DNA of 22,190 nucleotides from DASYUM01 sp036001225 (GTDB lineage Bacteria > Methylomirabilota > Methylomirabilia > Rokubacteriales > DASRDR01): positions 1 to 22,190 of the forward strand of contig DASYUM010000274.1 of the NCBI GenBank assembly GCA_036001225.1, read 5' to 3'. Both the position numbers and the translations under genes were made by a program. Of the stretch, positions 7,695 through 14,168 are shown piece after piece (within the stretch, counting starts at the first letter, position 1; each line of letters begins with the position of its first letter). Under the pieces are notes generated by a model. The model did not search any database. It was not told the origin of the DNA and saw only the letters and a list, made by a program, of their open reading frames with translations.

Positions 7695-7745
7695 ACGCAG
7701 ACCGCGAGAGTTGCGCGGAATCGCCCCTTCCGCCCGTTTCGCCCG

Positions 7746-7760
7746 TGGCACGTCGGTTGC
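7746..7760 (+). promoter_or_regulatory. Sigma-54 (-24/-12) promoter
   Basis: TGGCACG, four bases, then TTGCT match the sigma-54 consensus at every conserved position, with GG at 7747-7748 and GC at 7759-7760 at the required spacing. Transcription would start near 7772, about 16 bases before the ATG at 7788, so the leader just covers the GGAG at 7773-7776. Position, orientation and exact match all point to a real promoter. Confidence 0.75.
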
Positions 7761-7787
7761 TCGACCGTCGGTGGAGAGCATGACGCG

Positions 7788-8147
7788 ATGACGACTCGAG
7801 GCTGGAAGGCGGGCTGGCTCGGCGTCCTGGCGGCCGCGGGACTCGCCCTGGCCGCGCTCGGAATGGTGGCCCTCAGGTCGCCGGAGGATTCACGGGATCG
7901 CTGGACGGGCTTCCTCGCCGCCGGCGACCGGCTGGCGGCGGGTGGGGCGCCGCCAGCCAGCGGCCTATCGGCCCGGTCGGCCTACCTGCTCGCCTTCCAC
8001 GAGGCGCAGGACGCGGCCGACGTGGGCCGCATGCTGGCGGCGGCCGAGCGCCTGGACCGGATCGGCGAGTCGGCTCTCGCCGCCCACGTGCGGCGCGTGG
8101 CCGGTGAGGTTGCCGCCGAGGTCGCTACGCAGCCGGCGCGACGCTGA
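7788..8147 (+). CDS. Membrane-anchored 119-residue protein of unknown function behind a sigma-54 promoter
   Basis: The protein has a short basic N-terminus (MTTRGWKAGW), one hydrophobic segment at about residues 10-29, a polar Gly/Ala/Pro linker, and a C-terminal part that looks helical (FHEAQDAADVGRMLAAAERL and onward). It is probably a signal-anchored protein facing the periplasm; cleavage of the segment is also possible. No family is recognised. The ATG at 7788 was chosen because it follows the sigma-54 promoter and a GGAG. The frame is open further upstream, but that would overrun the promoter. Its 3' end overlaps the 3' end of the convergent NHL gene by 23 bases. Confidence 0.65.
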   Translation: MTTRGWKAGWLGVLAAAGLALAALGMVALRSPEDSRDRWTGFLAAGDRLAAGGAPPASGLSARSAYLLAFHEAQDAADVGRMLAAAERLDRIGESALAAHVRRVAGEVAAEVATQPARR

Positions 8148-9078
8148 ACTTCTGGAGCGAGCGTATCTCCCGCGGCGGGGTCTCGTGGCGACCCTTGGCA
8201 GTGTAGGAGACCTCGGCCACGTAGACGTCGCCGCGCGAGTCCACGGCCAGGCCGTGGGGCGCGACGAACTCGCCGGGCGCCTCGCCCGCGAACCGCCCAC
8301 CGAACCGGGCCACCAGGTCGCCCTTGAGGGTGACGACGCTCACCCGAGCGCCCAGGTTCGGGACGGCGGCGTTGACCGCGAGGTGGCTCGGCAACTCTCC
8401 CACGTAGAGCCGCCCGCCGTTCCGGTGGTCGGCGAACAGGCCGCACGGCCGGTGAAGGTTGTTGAGCTGGCTCTGGTAGCGGCCGCGGGCATCGAAGATC
8501 TGGACCCGGTGGTTCTCCCGGTCGGCCACGTACACGAGGCCGTCGGCGTCGGTGGCGATGTTGTGGGGGACGTTGAAGCAGCCCGGATCGGTACCGGGCT
8601 CGCCCCACGAGAACTGGAGTCGGCCGGTGGGGTCGTACTTGTGGACGCGGGAGTTGCCGTAGCCGTCGGAGATGTACAGGTCGCCGGTGCGCGGGCAGAG
8701 CGCGACGTGGGTCGGCCGGTTGAAGGGCCGTCCGCTGTGGGGGTCGGCCGGCCGGTCCTTGGTCCCGATGGTGAGGAGTACCTTGCCGTCGGGACTGAAC
8801 TGGCGGACCGTGTGGGCGCCGTCGTCGGTCAGCCAGATCGAGTCGTCGGGGCCGATCGTGATCCCGTGGGCCCGCGCGGTCTCGCCCTCGCCCCACGAGC
8901 GCAGGAAGTTGCCGTCGCGGTCGAAGACGATCACGGGGTGCTCGCCGCGGTTGTAGACGTAGACCCGGTCCTGACGGTCCACCGCCACCGACGTCCCCTC
9001 GACGAACCGCCAACCCTCCGGCAGCTTCCCCCACCCTTCGACCACGGCGTAGCCCAACCCGGCCGCCATCACCGCCAT
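8125..9078 (-). CDS. NHL-repeat beta-propeller protein
   Basis: A 317-residue protein made almost wholly of NHL-type repeats, predicting a six-bladed beta-propeller. Recurrent blades are visible: DRQDRVYVYNRGEHPVIVFD, GPDDSIWLTDDGAHTVRQF, GDLYISDGYGNSRVHKYD, DGLVYVADRENHRVQIFD and SRGDVYVAEVS. The pattern resembles bacterial proteins annotated as peptidyl-alpha-hydroxyglycine lyase-like, but enzymatic function cannot be claimed from repeats. No clear signal peptide. The start at 9078 is preferred because AAGGAG lies 6 bases upstream; an in-frame ATG 10 codons earlier lies over the amidohydrolase stop. It is the last gene of the unit starting at def, 14 bases after the amidohydrolase stop. Confidence 0.85.
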   Translation of the reverse strand: MAVMAAGLGYAVVEGWGKLPEGWRFVEGTSVAVDRQDRVYVYNRGEHPVIVFDRDGNFLRSWGEGETARAHGITIGPDDSIWLTDDGAHTVRQFSPDGKVLLTIGTKDRPADPHSGRPFNRPTHVALCPRTGDLYISDGYGNSRVHKYDPTGRLQFSWGEPGTDPGCFNVPHNIATDADGLVYVADRENHRVQIFDARGRYQSQLNNLHRPCGLFADHRNGGRLYVGELPSHLAVNAAVPNLGARVSVVTLKGDLVARFGGRFAGEAPGEFVAPHGLAVDSRGDVYVAEVSYTAKGRHETPPREIRSLQKFSVAPAA

Positions 9079-9092
9079 CGCGTTCTCCTTCC

Positions 9093-10511
9093 TCAGCTCA
9101 CCGGCCACCGCGGCCGTAGCGTCTCCTGGTAGGGGAGCCGCCGCGTGATCCGCTCGGCGATGCGCTGGGCTTCTCCCCGAACCTTGTCCACGTCGATGGT
9201 CGTCAACCGCCGGTCCTCCATCAGGATCCGGCCGTCCACGATCGTCGTCTCCACGTCGGCCCCCTCGCCGGCGTAGACGAGGTTGGCCACGATCGAGAAG
9301 TCGTGCATGGGCACCCAGTTCGTCCGCCGGGTGTCCACGATGATCACGTCGGCGCGCTTACCCGGCTCGAGCGAGCCGACGTCGGCGTCCCACGCCAGGG
9401 CCCGGGCCCCATCGATGGTCGCCATCTCGAGCGCCTTCTCGGGCCGAATCAGGTCGGCCTGGAGCCGGACCTCCTTGTGCACGGTCGCCACCTGGTACAT
9501 GGCTCGAAACATGTCCAGGCTGTTGTTGGCCGCCGTCGAGTCGCAGCCGAGGCCTACCGTCACGCCGCGCTCGAGCAGTTCCGGGAACTTCCCCCGGGAG
9601 GCGGCGCCGTAGGTCGAGTGCATGGACGCCCCCGGGTTGTGGGCAATCTTGGCGTCGTGCATCTTCACGATCACGACGTCGGAGTCCGAGGTGTCGCTCA
9701 TGTGGACGAGCAGCCAGTTCGGCCCCAGCACCCCCAGGCCGGCCATCCACTGCACCGTGCTCATCCCGACCCGCTCCTTGACCACATCCGAGAACCCGAG
9801 GAGCAGGCAGTGGAACTGAACCAGCGTCGCGTCGCGTTCGGCGTACGCCTTGACGCCCTGGAACAGCTCGTCGGAGACGTTGGGCTCGACGCGGAGGCCG
9901 TAGGAGACGCGGACCCGGTCGTTGGTCGTCTGGTGCCACCGCTTCACCAGCCGCTCGTTGGCGGCCAGCGTTTCGGCGGTGGTCAGGCGACCCGGAAAGT
10001 CGGCCGGCGGCTCGTAGCCCTTCGGGAACTCGTCCATCCCGGCCCAGGCAAAGATGCCCCGCATTCCGCACTCGGTCAGGGCCCGTCCCACGCCGTCCAT
10101 CACGTACCCCCCCGGGTCGGCGTGGCAGGTGGTCCCGGTGCGGATCATCTCGGCGCAGTTGAGCAGCGTGGACCAGTAGGCGTCCTCCTCGCTGAGCATC
10201 GTCTCGTAGGGATAGATCCGTCCGTAGGTCCACAGCTCGAGCGGCACGTCGTCGCCGAGGCCGCGGGCCAGTGCCTGCACATTGTGGCAGTGGACGGAGA
10301 CCAGTCCCGGCAGGACCAGTCGGCCGGTGGCGTCGACCGTCCGGGCCGCCGGCTGGCCGGCGAGAGCTTCGCTCTTGGCGACGGCGGCGATCCGATCGCC
10401 CTTGATGCCGACGGCACCGTCCTTGATGATCCGTCGCTGGGCGTCCATCGTGATGACGGTGCCGTGCTCGATCTTGAGGTCGTAGGCGGTCCCCGACCCG
10501 TTCGCCGCCAT
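9093..10511 (-). CDS. Amidohydrolase of the TRZ/ATZ / cytosine deaminase-like family
   Basis: A 472-residue metal-dependent hydrolase of the amidohydrolase superfamily, in the group that includes chlorohydrolases and S-adenosylhomocysteine/methylthioadenosine or cytosine deaminases. Expected metal ligands are visible: VHCH (H74, H76), the strand-5 His in VQFHC (H234), the strand-6 His in LLVH (H270), and the strand-8 Asp in GCDS (D324). IAHNPGASM and a late DVGSLEPGKRADVIIVD are typical of the group. The Glu that normally follows the strand-5 His (HxxE) is Leu (HCLL), so the chemistry may differ from the standard deaminases. Substrate unknown. The ATG shares its A with the TGA stop of the ferritin-like gene (TGATG). 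Confidence 0.88.
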   Translation of the reverse strand: MAANGSGTAYDLKIEHGTVITMDAQRRIIKDGAVGIKGDRIAAVAKSEALAGQPAARTVDATGRLVLPGLVSVHCHNVQALARGLGDDVPLELWTYGRIYPYETMLSEEDAYWSTLLNCAEMIRTGTTCHADPGGYVMDGVGRALTECGMRGIFAWAGMDEFPKGYEPPADFPGRLTTAETLAANERLVKRWHQTTNDRVRVSYGLRVEPNVSDELFQGVKAYAERDATLVQFHCLLLGFSDVVKERVGMSTVQWMAGLGVLGPNWLLVHMSDTSDSDVVIVKMHDAKIAHNPGASMHSTYGAASRGKFPELLERGVTVGLGCDSTAANNSLDMFRAMYQVATVHKEVRLQADLIRPEKALEMATIDGARALAWDADVGSLEPGKRADVIIVDTRRTNWVPMHDFSIVANLVYAGEGADVETTIVDGRILMEDRRLTTIDVDKVRGEAQRIAERITRRLPYQETLRPRWPVS

Positions 10512-11170
10512 CAGCAGCCCGGCGCGTGGTGGATGCCGGCGCTCTTGAGCGCGACGGCCTGCAGCTCCTCGGCCAGCTCGAGCGTCCGGTGGGCGGCCCG
10601 GCGGGCGGCGACCTGAGCCTCGGGGGTGGTCGCATACCGCAGGAGAAGGCGGCGCCCGAGCTCGTGGTGGTGCCGCTCGTCGGGCTCGATGATCTCCCGG
10701 TACAGACGGGCGGTCGTCTCGTCGCCGGCCACCTCGCAGAACTCGATGAACTGGCGATTCTTCACGATGGCGATCCCTTCCCGGGTGAACTGTCCGGCCG
10801 CCACGCGCTCCACCGTCGTCCGGAGCGAGTCGAGGTACTGGAACAGCGGCCCGTAGCCCTTGGCGAGCGGGTCGAAGGACCGGGCGTCGAAGCCGAGCTC
10901 CTGGAGGCGGTCGGCGACCAGCCGGTAGTGCTTAGCCTCGTCGCCGACCTGCCGGGCCAGCGCCAGCTTCACGTCCAGCTCCGAGGTGGTGGCCAGCCAG
11001 CGCGCGGCGATCTCGGTGGCCTCGATCTCGTTCTTGAGGGCGACCTTGAGCAGGTTGACCACGGTGAGATCGCCTTCGACCTCGGGTTCGAGCGCCGCCT
11101 CCGGGGCGAGCCGCCGGAGCAGCTCCTGGTTCCGCGCGTCCAGGTCCTTGACGAAGGCCTCGCTGTCCAT
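10511..11170 (-). CDS. Ferritin-like diiron-domain protein
   Basis: A 219-residue, all-helical protein with the spacing of a ferritin-like four-helix bundle. Candidate diiron ligands are Glu residues in the KNEIEATE helix (48-53), E78-x2-H81 in DEAKH, a Glu in NRQFIEF (E143), and E165-x2-H168 in DERHHH. This E...ExxH...E...ExxH layout is the family signature. It could be a rubrerythrin-like peroxidase, a hydroxylase or an iron-handling protein; the sequence does not decide. AGGAG lies 7 bases before the ATG. Its stop overlaps the amidohydrolase start by one base, so the two are probably translated together. Confidence 0.82.
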   Translation of the reverse strand: MDSEAFVKDLDARNQELLRRLAPEAALEPEVEGDLTVVNLLKVALKNEIEATEIAARWLATTSELDVKLALARQVGDEAKHYRLVADRLQELGFDARSFDPLAKGYGPLFQYLDSLRTTVERVAAGQFTREGIAIVKNRQFIEFCEVAGDETTARLYREIIEPDERHHHELGRRLLLRYATTPEAQVAARRAAHRTLELAEELQAVALKSAGIHHAPGC

Positions 11171-11180
11171 GGTCGGTCTC

Positions 11181-11282
11181 CTACTGCAGGCGGTGGCCGA
11201 AGAAGGCGAGTGTCCGGGCCCAGGCGTCGCGGGCTTCCTTCTCCCGGTAGCTTTCCCGCTGGTCGTTGAAGAACGCGGCCAT
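11181..11282 (-). CDS. 33-residue soluble microprotein
   Basis: Small ORF: MAAFFNDQRESYREKEARD, then a short segment ending in FFGHRLQ. It is charged and looks helical, with no membrane segment. It is 11 bases after the receiver-like gene and 10 bases before the ferritin-like gene on the same strand, with a GAGGG-type ribosome binding site about 8 bases upstream. The tight fit within a clear operon supports a real coding unit. Family and function unknown. Confidence 0.55.
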   Translation of the reverse strand: MAAFFNDQRESYREKEARDAWARTLAFFGHRLQ

Positions 11283-11293
11283 GGCGGGAACCC

Positions 11294-11665
11294 TCAGCCG
11301 GTCTTCGGTGTCGGTTCCAGATAGCCGCGGAGCAGGTCGGGCAGCTCCGCGGTGAGCTGCTCGCGCGTCACCACCCGATCGCACCGGTCGTGCAGCGGGC
11401 GGGTCGTTTTCCAGAGCGCGTGGGTCGTCCAGCCCAGGACCGGCGCCGGCCGGCCGGCCGCCTCGACCGCCTGGAGAGCCGCGTCGAGGTCGAGCCCTTG
11501 CGCCGCCAGGTCGATCATGATCAGCCCCGGCGCCTCACCGAGCCCGGCCTGGAGCTCCTCGAGCGTCCGGGCGGCCCGGAACGGGTAGCCGAGCTGCCGA
11601 GCCGTCTCGCCAATCCGGCTCGAGAAGAGCAGGTCGCGCACGAAGACGAGCACCGACCTCGGCAT
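11294..11665 (-). CDS. Stand-alone receiver-like domain, degenerate
   Basis: A 123-residue protein that folds like a response-regulator receiver: VLVFVRDLLFSSRI (first strand with one acidic residue, D11), LIMIDLAAQGLD with a possible phosphoacceptor Asp (D52), VLGWTTHAL with the switch Thr (T80/T81), and DRVVTREQL where the invariant Lys should be. The paired acidic residues of the metal site are reduced to one and the Lys seems lost (Thr/Arg instead), so normal phosphorylation is doubtful. There is no output domain. It starts 3 bases after the def stop, so its ribosome binding site lies inside def. A phosphorylation-independent adaptor is one possibility. Confidence 0.72.
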   Translation of the reverse strand: MPRSVLVFVRDLLFSSRIGETARQLGYPFRAARTLEELQAGLGEAPGLIMIDLAAQGLDLDAALQAVEAAGRPAPVLGWTTHALWKTTRPLHDRCDRVVTREQLTAELPDLLRGYLEPTPKTG

Positions 11666-11668
11666 GGC

Positions 11669-12217
11669 TCAGTCGCCCTCCTCCTCGGGCCGTGTCCAGT
11701 AGCGCACCCACTCCTGGAGGTGAGCGAGCGTCGTGAGATCCCGCATCCGGTCGAGGTAGACCGCGCCGTTGAGGTGGTCGGTCTCGTGCTGCAGCACCCG
11801 CGCGAAGAAGTCCTTGGCCGTGAGCTCGATCCGTTCCCCCCGTCGTCCGTAGGCCTCCAGCCGAACCGCCACGTACCGCGGGGTCAGGCCTCGAAAGTCC
11901 GGAATCGAGAGGCACCCTTCCCAGTCCGCCGCCGTCTCGTCACTCACGGGCGTGAGCACGGGATTGATGATCACGGTGAGCGGAATGGGGGACATGTCGG
12001 GGTAGCGCGGATGCGACTCGACCTCCAGCACGGCGATCTGGCGCGAGACGTGGACCTGAGGGGCGGCCAGCCCCACCCCGTCGTACTCGTGCATGGTCTC
12101 GACCATTTCGTCGATGAATCGTTGCGTCTCGGGGCTGGTGATTTCCTCGATCGGGACCCGGTCGGCGACGCGGCGGAGGACGGGGTGGCCCAGACGGGCA
12201 ACCTTCAGGATGGCCAT
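11669..12217 (-). CDS. def: Peptide deformylase
   Basis: A 182-residue metalloenzyme that removes the formyl group from the N-terminal methionine of new proteins. All three motifs are intact: GVGLAAPQ (47-54), EGCLS (100-104, metal-binding C102) and HETDH (144-148, two metal-binding His and the catalytic Glu). The start MAILKVARLGHPVL is standard. An in-frame ATG 21 codons upstream exists but would add an atypical extension. It is the first gene of a minus-strand run through the receiver-like, microprotein, ferritin-like, amidohydrolase and NHL genes. An extended -10 promoter lies 60-70 bases upstream. The usual partner fmt is not adjacent. Confidence 0.96.
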   Translation of the reverse strand: MAILKVARLGHPVLRRVADRVPIEEITSPETQRFIDEMVETMHEYDGVGLAAPQVHVSRQIAVLEVESHPRYPDMSPIPLTVIINPVLTPVSDETAADWEGCLSIPDFRGLTPRYVAVRLEAYGRRGERIELTAKDFFARVLQHETDHLNGAVYLDRMRDLTTLAHLQEWVRYWTRPEEEGD

Positions 12218-12278
12218 GCGAGGATCGAGTCTCCCTTCGGAATCCGTCCAGAATGGGGGCTGGCTCGGCGACACGGCC

Positions 12279-12287
12279 ATCTTAGCA
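12279..12287 (-). promoter_or_regulatory. Candidate extended -10 promoter for the def operon
   Basis: The minus strand reads TGCTAAGAT, a TGn extension plus TAAGAT, in the same form as the ygfZ promoter (TGCTATAAT). It would start transcription near 12272 and give a leader of about 55 bases. No clear -35 box. Confidence 0.5.
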
Positions 12288-12327
12288 CACGGCCCGAGGC
12301 CGACCGGGTGGCGCCGGCCGCATGCTG

Positions 12328-12408
12328 GTCCGCTCCGGGCGGCGCCTTCGCCGCGGCGATTTTCCTGGGGGAGGCTTCGAAGGGGCCGTCGAGGCCCCCC
12401 CAAAAAGT
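12328..12408. repeat. Intergenic hairpin repeat, copy A
   Basis: An 81-base unit beginning GTCCGCTCCG and ending AAAAAGT, with two stems: 12339-12354 (GCGGCG, loop CCTT, CGCCGC) and 12382-12398 (GGGGCC, loop GTCGA, GGCCCC). It matches copy B (12466-12551) along its length with small differences. The first stem changes size but stays paired, suggesting selection on structure. It lies between the pncA 3' end and the def promoter. No U-tract follows on either strand. Confidence 0.7.
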
Positions 12409-12465
12409 GGGAGCCTGTCGGACTTGGTCGCGCGCGACGCGACGCCCAACCGCGCGCGTTTGGTA

Positions 12466-12551
12466 GTCCGCTCCGAGCGGCGGCTTTGCCGCCGCAACTT
12501 CTCCTGGGGGGAGGCCTCGGAGGGGGCCGTTGAGGCCCCCTCCGAAAAACT
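12466..12551. repeat. Intergenic hairpin repeat, copy B
   Basis: An 86-base unit, direct repeat of copy A, beginning GTCCGCTCCG and ending GAAAAACT. Stem 1 is 12477-12495 (GCGGCGGC, loop TTT, GCCGCCGC). Stem 2 is 12518-12544, 11 perfect pairs (CGGAGGGGGCC / GGCCCCCTCCG, loop GTTGA). Its right end overlaps the last two bases of the pncA stop codon, so it is the immediate 3' untranslated region of that gene. The third relative at 18474-18498 shares the CGGAGGGGG stem. The 54 bases between A and B hold only a 12-bp palindrome (12427-12438). Confidence 0.72.
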
Positions 12552-13140
12552 AGACCGCGCCGAGCGTGACGAAGCGGGCGCCGGCGTCCCGCATTTCCGC
12601 TATCGCGCGCTCGCCGTCTCCCGGCTCGACATCCACGGCCCGGATGGCGTCGGCCAGGACCACCACCTCGAACCCCTCGCGGAGCGCGTCGAGCACGGTC
12701 GCCCGGATGCAGTAGTCCGTGGCCAGGCCGCCCACGTAGAGCCGCTGCACCCCGCGCTCGCCGAGGACGGCCGCGAAGGGCATCCCGCTTGTATCCTCCG
12801 CCTGGAAGCACGAGTAGGCGTCCTCTTCGGGGTCCATGCCCTTGGAGACGATCACCGCGTCGGCTGGGAGGGCCAGGTCGGGATGAAAGGCAGCCCCCGG
12901 CGTGTCCTGGACGCAGTGGGGCGGCCAGGCCCCGCCGTAGGCCTTGAAGTGCTTCGTCTTCGCCGGGTGCCAATCCCGCGTGATGAACACCGACGCCCCC
13001 GCCGTCCCGAAGCGCGCGATGTAGCGGTTCATGACCGGGACGACCGCGTCGCCACCGGGGACCCCCAGGGCTCCGCCCGGGCAGAAGTCGTTCTGCACGT
13101 CGGTCACCACCAACGCATCACGGCTCGCGTCGATCGCCAT
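12550..13140 (-). CDS. pncA: Nicotinamidase (isochorismatase fold)
   Basis: A 196-residue cysteine hydrolase converting nicotinamide to nicotinate in NAD salvage. The catalytic triad is visible: D14 in VVTDVQNDF, K100 in VSKGMDP and C144 in GLATDYCI. The metal site is D56-W-H58 (TRDWHP) and H75 (WPPHCVQDT). Together these mark it as nicotinamidase rather than a generic isochorismatase. The ATG at 13140 follows AGGAGGG by 6 bases and overlaps the queG 3' end by 23 bases, so the two are co-transcribed. A hairpin repeat begins at its stop codon. Confidence 0.94.
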   Translation of the reverse strand: MAIDASRDALVVTDVQNDFCPGGALGVPGGDAVVPVMNRYIARFGTAGASVFITRDWHPAKTKHFKAYGGAWPPHCVQDTPGAAFHPDLALPADAVIVSKGMDPEEDAYSCFQAEDTSGMPFAAVLGERGVQRLYVGGLATDYCIRATVLDALREGFEVVVLADAIRAVDVEPGDGERAIAEMRDAGARFVTLGAV

Positions 13141-14161
13141 CGCCAGCCCTCCTGGCGCTCAGCCGCGCCCAGGCCCATTCGGCATGCTCGCGCACCTCGG
13201 GATCCGGGTCGCCCCGCGCCCGCGCGAGGGCCGGCACGGCCGCCGGATCCTGGGCGTTGGCCAGGGCGACCGCCGCGTTCCGGGCCAGGCCCCGGCGACG
13301 CGCCCGCCGGAGTGGGCTGTCCCGCAATCGCATCCGGTACTCCTCGTCGGTCAGGGTGACCAGCTCGGCCAGGGTCGGCAGGTCGCGCCCGCCAAAGGCC
13401 CTTTCCCCGGTCAGCGGGGCCCGGCGGTTCCAGGGACAAACGTCCTGGCAGACGTCGCAGCCGAAGGCCAGCGTCCCCACCGATTCCCGAAGCTCGAGCG
13501 GAATCGGCCCCCGGTGCTCGATGGTGAGGTAGGAGATGCACCGGCGCGCGTCCAAGACGTAGGGTGCCACGAAGGCCCCGGTGGGACACGCCTCCAGGCA
13601 CCGGGTACACGTCCCGCAGTGGTCTGGCAGCGGACCGTCGAAGGCCAGCTCGGCCGTGGTGAGGACGACTCCGATGAAGAAGTAGGAGCCGAGCGCCGGG
13701 TGGAGGAGCATGGTGTTCTTGCCGACCCAGCCCAGTCCCGCCCGCGCCGCCAGCTCGCGCTCCAGCACCGGCCCGGTGTCCACGTAAACGCGCCCGCTGG
13801 TCCCAGGCGCGGCCCCGACGAGGTCGGTCAGCAGCGCCGACAGGCGCGGCTCCATCACCTCATGATAGTCGGCGCCCCAGGCGTACCGCGCGACGTGGGC
13901 CGGGCCCGCGGCTTGGGGGCCCTGGTAGTAGTTGAGGGCGCACGCGATCAGGGAGCGGGCCCCGGCCAGTACCTGCCGGGGATCCAGCCGCTTGGCCCGG
14001 CCGCGCTCGAGGTAGCCCATCGTCCCGGCGTAGCCGGCGTCCAGCCAGGCCTCGAACAGGCTGCCGCGCGGCGGTGGGTCGGCCGGCCCGATCGCCACCA
14101 GGTCGAAACCGAGGCGTCGGCCGGTCGCCTTCACCCGAGCCGCGAGACCTGCCGGGGTCAT
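13118..14161 (-). CDS. queG: Epoxyqueuosine reductase
   Basis: A 347-residue cobalamin and iron-sulfur enzyme for the last step of queuosine synthesis, reducing epoxyqueuosine in tRNA. Features: the conserved catalytic Asp in VDTGPVLER (D128), GLGWVGKNT, and two 4Fe-4S motifs, CGTCTRCLEACP (C182, C185, C188, C192) and a second group made of C208 with GCDVCQDVCP (C235, C238, C242). The C-terminus (about 295-340) looks like a HEAT-type repeat (ARNAAVALANAQDPAAVPAL). Length is close to that of other family members. It starts 7 bases after the methyltransferase stop. Other queuosine genes are not in the window. Confidence 0.95.
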   Translation of the reverse strand: MTPAGLAARVKATGRRLGFDLVAIGPADPPPRGSLFEAWLDAGYAGTMGYLERGRAKRLDPRQVLAGARSLIACALNYYQGPQAAGPAHVARYAWGADYHEVMEPRLSALLTDLVGAAPGTSGRVYVDTGPVLERELAARAGLGWVGKNTMLLHPALGSYFFIGVVLTTAELAFDGPLPDHCGTCTRCLEACPTGAFVAPYVLDARRCISYLTIEHRGPIPLELRESVGTLAFGCDVCQDVCPWNRRAPLTGERAFGGRDLPTLAELVTLTDEEYRMRLRDSPLRRARRRGLARNAAVALANAQDPAAVPALARARGDPDPEVREHAEWAWARLSARRAGDGDRREP

Positions 14162-14168
14162 GCTCGGC

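Noticed and set aside
7404..7787. An upstream in-frame extension of the 119-residue protein
   Set aside because: It would cover the sigma-54 promoter, the repeats and the start of the divergent membrane-protein gene, and its translation is low-complexity.
9303..10616. A 437-codon open frame on the plus strand opposite the amidohydrolase
   Set aside because: Antisense shadow with no start signal or motif.
12328..12551. Two direct repeats with a spacer, considered as a CRISPR or an intrinsic terminator
   Set aside because: Only two copies of about 80 bases, each internally palindromic, with no regular spacers and no cas genes. No U-tract follows the stems on either strand.
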